Below, one piece after another: positions 62,699 through 64,000 of a stretch of DNA of 64,000 nt. The position numbers were made by a program, and so were the translations under genes. The notes under the pieces are model-generated. The model did not search any database and had not been told where the DNA came from. It was given only the letters and a program-made list of their open reading frames with translations. Each line of letters begins with the position of its first letter. Position 1 is the first letter of the stretch. Source of the stretch: Rickettsiaceae bacterium (GTDB taxonomy: Bacteria; Pseudomonadota; Alphaproteobacteria; Rickettsiales; Rickettsiaceae); NCBI GenBank assembly GCA_024236375.1, contig JACKKP010000001.1, positions 309,872 to 373,871 on the forward strand. Direction: 5' to 3'.

Positions 62699-64000
62699 CT
62701 AAAAATTTATTTTTCCATCAACAACTATATAAGTATGATCAACTTCTATGGTTTCAAGAAAATCTTCTTCGTGAGAGACAATAATCATTGCGCCTGGGTA
62801 TTCTTTTAAAACCTGGATTACATGCTCCTTAGTTTCTAGATCAAGGTTGTTGGTAATTTCATCTAAAATTAGTAGTCGTGGTGTTTTAGCTGCGATCATG
62901 CTTAAAGATAGCCGCGCCTTTTCACCGCCAGAAAGATTGGCTGCAATTTGCATTACTTCCTCATTTTTTCTAAATAAAAAATCGTTGAGGTGGCGGCGAG
63001 CTTCAATTTCAGTCCAGTCTGGGCGGAGCTCTTGTATATGCTGGATAACCGATAATTCAGGCTTAAGATTAGAGTAATGCTGATCTAAATAGCCAATATG
63101 GTCGATGCGTGGCATATACCAATCACCTTTTTTAAAAATTCCATCTTTATCTAAAATTGCTTTGAGTAGTGTGGATTTGCCAGAAGCATTTTTACCGCTA
63201 ATTGCGATACGTTCTTTTCCGCCTATGGATAAGCTAACATTTTTTAGAATAATTTTATCTGCTGAATAGCCTATACTAGCGCCACTTATTGATAGTAAAT
63301 TGCCAGAGCTTATACTTTCTGGCATAAGTGAAAATTTCGGCAAGATAATTTCAGGCAATCTTAAATCTGATAATTTATCGGTTAATTGATGTTTATTTTT
63401 ATCAATCGCTGATTTTTTCTTACCGGATGTTTGTTCAGCCCTAAGCGTTTTAGATTTGCTTACAATAGTTGGCCATTTTCTCTGGTCGATACTTTTTTGC
63501 CCCTTGGCTTTACTACCCGCTGCACGCTTTTGCTCTTTCATTAAAGCATTGTGGGTTTCTTTTTTGTCGCGTTTAAGCGATGCCAATTCTTTCTCAACAG
63601 AGGCGCGTTTTTGCTTAATTTCCCGCATATAATCATCATATGATCCGGTGAATTCGTGGATTATATTGTTATCAATATGCCATAAGGTATCAATGCAGTT
63701 ACGAAGCAGCTCTGTATCATGGCTAACAACAATCAATGTGCCTTGATATCGTCTTAGCATTTGCATCAAGCTTTTGCGATTATCTTTATCCAGATGATTC
63801 GTCGGCTCATCAAGAAGCAGTAAATCTGGGAACTGTGCCAGTGCTTCAGATAAACGCTTGTTAAGTCTTTGGCCGCCACTTAAATCATTGAAGTCGTGAA
63901 TTGTTTGTTCGACATAGCCTATACAAACATCATCTGGAATAGTGATATCACCACCTGACGGAGATAATTTGCCGCGCAAGATATTCAGCAAGCTTGATTT
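62699..64000 (-). CDS. ABC-F family ATPase, 5' end beyond window
   Basis: At least 430 residues with the second half of ABC1 (signature LSGGQRLNKRLS, Walker B LLLLDEPTNHLD, H-loop VSHD), a long charged linker (about 130-225, Lys/Glu-rich, as in the interdomain linker that reaches the ribosome) and a full ABC2 (Walker A GKNASGKST, signature LSGGEKARLS, LLILDEIT, VSHEED). No membrane segments, as expected for ABC-F. Members either act as translation factors or protect ribosomes from antibiotics; island context favours the latter (inference). The frame is open to the window edge. Confidence 0.9.
   Translation of the reverse strand, partial: KSSLLNILRGKLSPSGGDITIPDDVCIGYVEQTIHDFNDLSGGQRLNKRLSEALAQFPDLLLLDEPTNHLDKDNRKSLMQMLRRYQGTLIVVSHDTELLRNCIDTLWHIDNNIIHEFTGSYDDYMREIKQKRASVEKELASLKRDKKETHNALMKEQKRAAGSKAKGQKSIDQRKWPTIVSKSKTLRAEQTSGKKKSAIDKNKHQLTDKLSDLRLPEIILPKFSLMPESISSGNLLSISGASIGYSADKIILKNVSLSIGGKERIAISGKNASGKSTLLKAILDKDGIFKKGDWYMPRIDHIGYLDQHYSNLKPELSVIQHIQELRPDWTEIEARRHLNDFLFRKNEEVMQIAANLSGGEKARLSLSMIAAKTPRLLILDEITNNLDLETKEHVIQVLKEYPGAMIIVSHEEDFLETIEVDHTYIVVDGKINF

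Noticed and set aside
44541..64000. A natural-product biosynthetic cluster (aminoglycoside or polyketide)
   Set aside because: No sugar-forming, glycosyltransferase, PKS or NRPS gene is present; the enzymes are modifying or protective. Biosynthesis beyond the right edge cannot be excluded.

Overview
The window reads as chromosome from an AT-rich, genome-reduced alphaproteobacterium, most likely a Rickettsiales-type intracellular symbiont. Support: a 1600-residue NAD-glutamate dehydrogenase, a DksA of the alphaproteobacterial type that has lost zinc cysteines, an mnmE-xerC-dksA neighbourhood, a sodium-symporter/histidine-kinase fusion, an ankyrin protein, standard code, and many genes caught in decay. 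The taxonomic call is inference; no rRNA is present.

Layout. 1-8.8 kb: end of dihydrolipoamide dehydrogenase, SSF-histidine kinase, tRNA-Cys, xerD, tRNA-Val, cmk and rpsA with a clear terminator. 8.8-14 kb: a folD with a shattered 3' end, lineage-specific proteins with glycine/alanine-rich hydrophobic blocks (one split at a G6 tract), a GNAT, tRNA-Ser. 13.8-22.3 kb: dksA, xerC and mnmE on minus; gdh, a RodZ-like HTH protein, a coiled coil and zapA on plus. 22.4-26.6 kb: MFS transporter, two orphan proteins, and a PAP2 phosphatase gene cut by an 889-bp IS5-family element. 26.7-29.6 kb: a TrpR-like regulator heading a PF04392-type ABC importer. 29.8-34 kb: a decayed gene, a sulfide/persulfide cassette (broken rhodanese-DUF2892, TauE/SafE, persulfide dioxygenase) and TerC. 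34-37.6 kb: dabB-dabA, an energy-coupled inorganic-carbon uptake system. 37.8-41.7 kb: a photolyase-related neighbourhood including a 47-residue DUF2256 protein. 42-43.8 kb: DUF2383 protein and an ankyrin protein made of near-identical 99-bp repeats.

44.1-64 kb is an accessory island, visibly less AT-rich than the rest. It opens with about 270 bp of overlapping inverted repeats, then three tightly packed transcription units: Fic-SDR-GNAT/GNAT-APH(6) (plus); a minus-strand unit of about eleven genes joined mostly by ATGA/TAATG overlaps (SRPBCC remnant, MarR, P-loop kinase, SpoU-methyltransferase/MarR fusion, GNAT-GNAT-APH fusion, P-loop kinase, NUDIX, CPBP protease, NodB-type deacetylase, methyltransferase, ClbS-like protein); and a decaying plus-strand unit (SDR, lipoprotein hydrolase, GNAT, membrane protein, then broken MepB, cyclase, NUDIX and histidine phosphatase genes around an intact flavin reductase). 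An ABC-F protein runs off the right edge. Nearly every family here is known for modifying, protecting against or sensing small toxic molecules, and two proteins are unusual multi-domain fusions. This dense resistance-like island is the strongest candidate for an undescribed system; its substrate cannot be read from sequence.

At least ten genes carry frameshifts or stops, several beside homopolymer runs. Real decay fits an intracellular lifestyle, but uncorrected sequencing errors could produce some of them.
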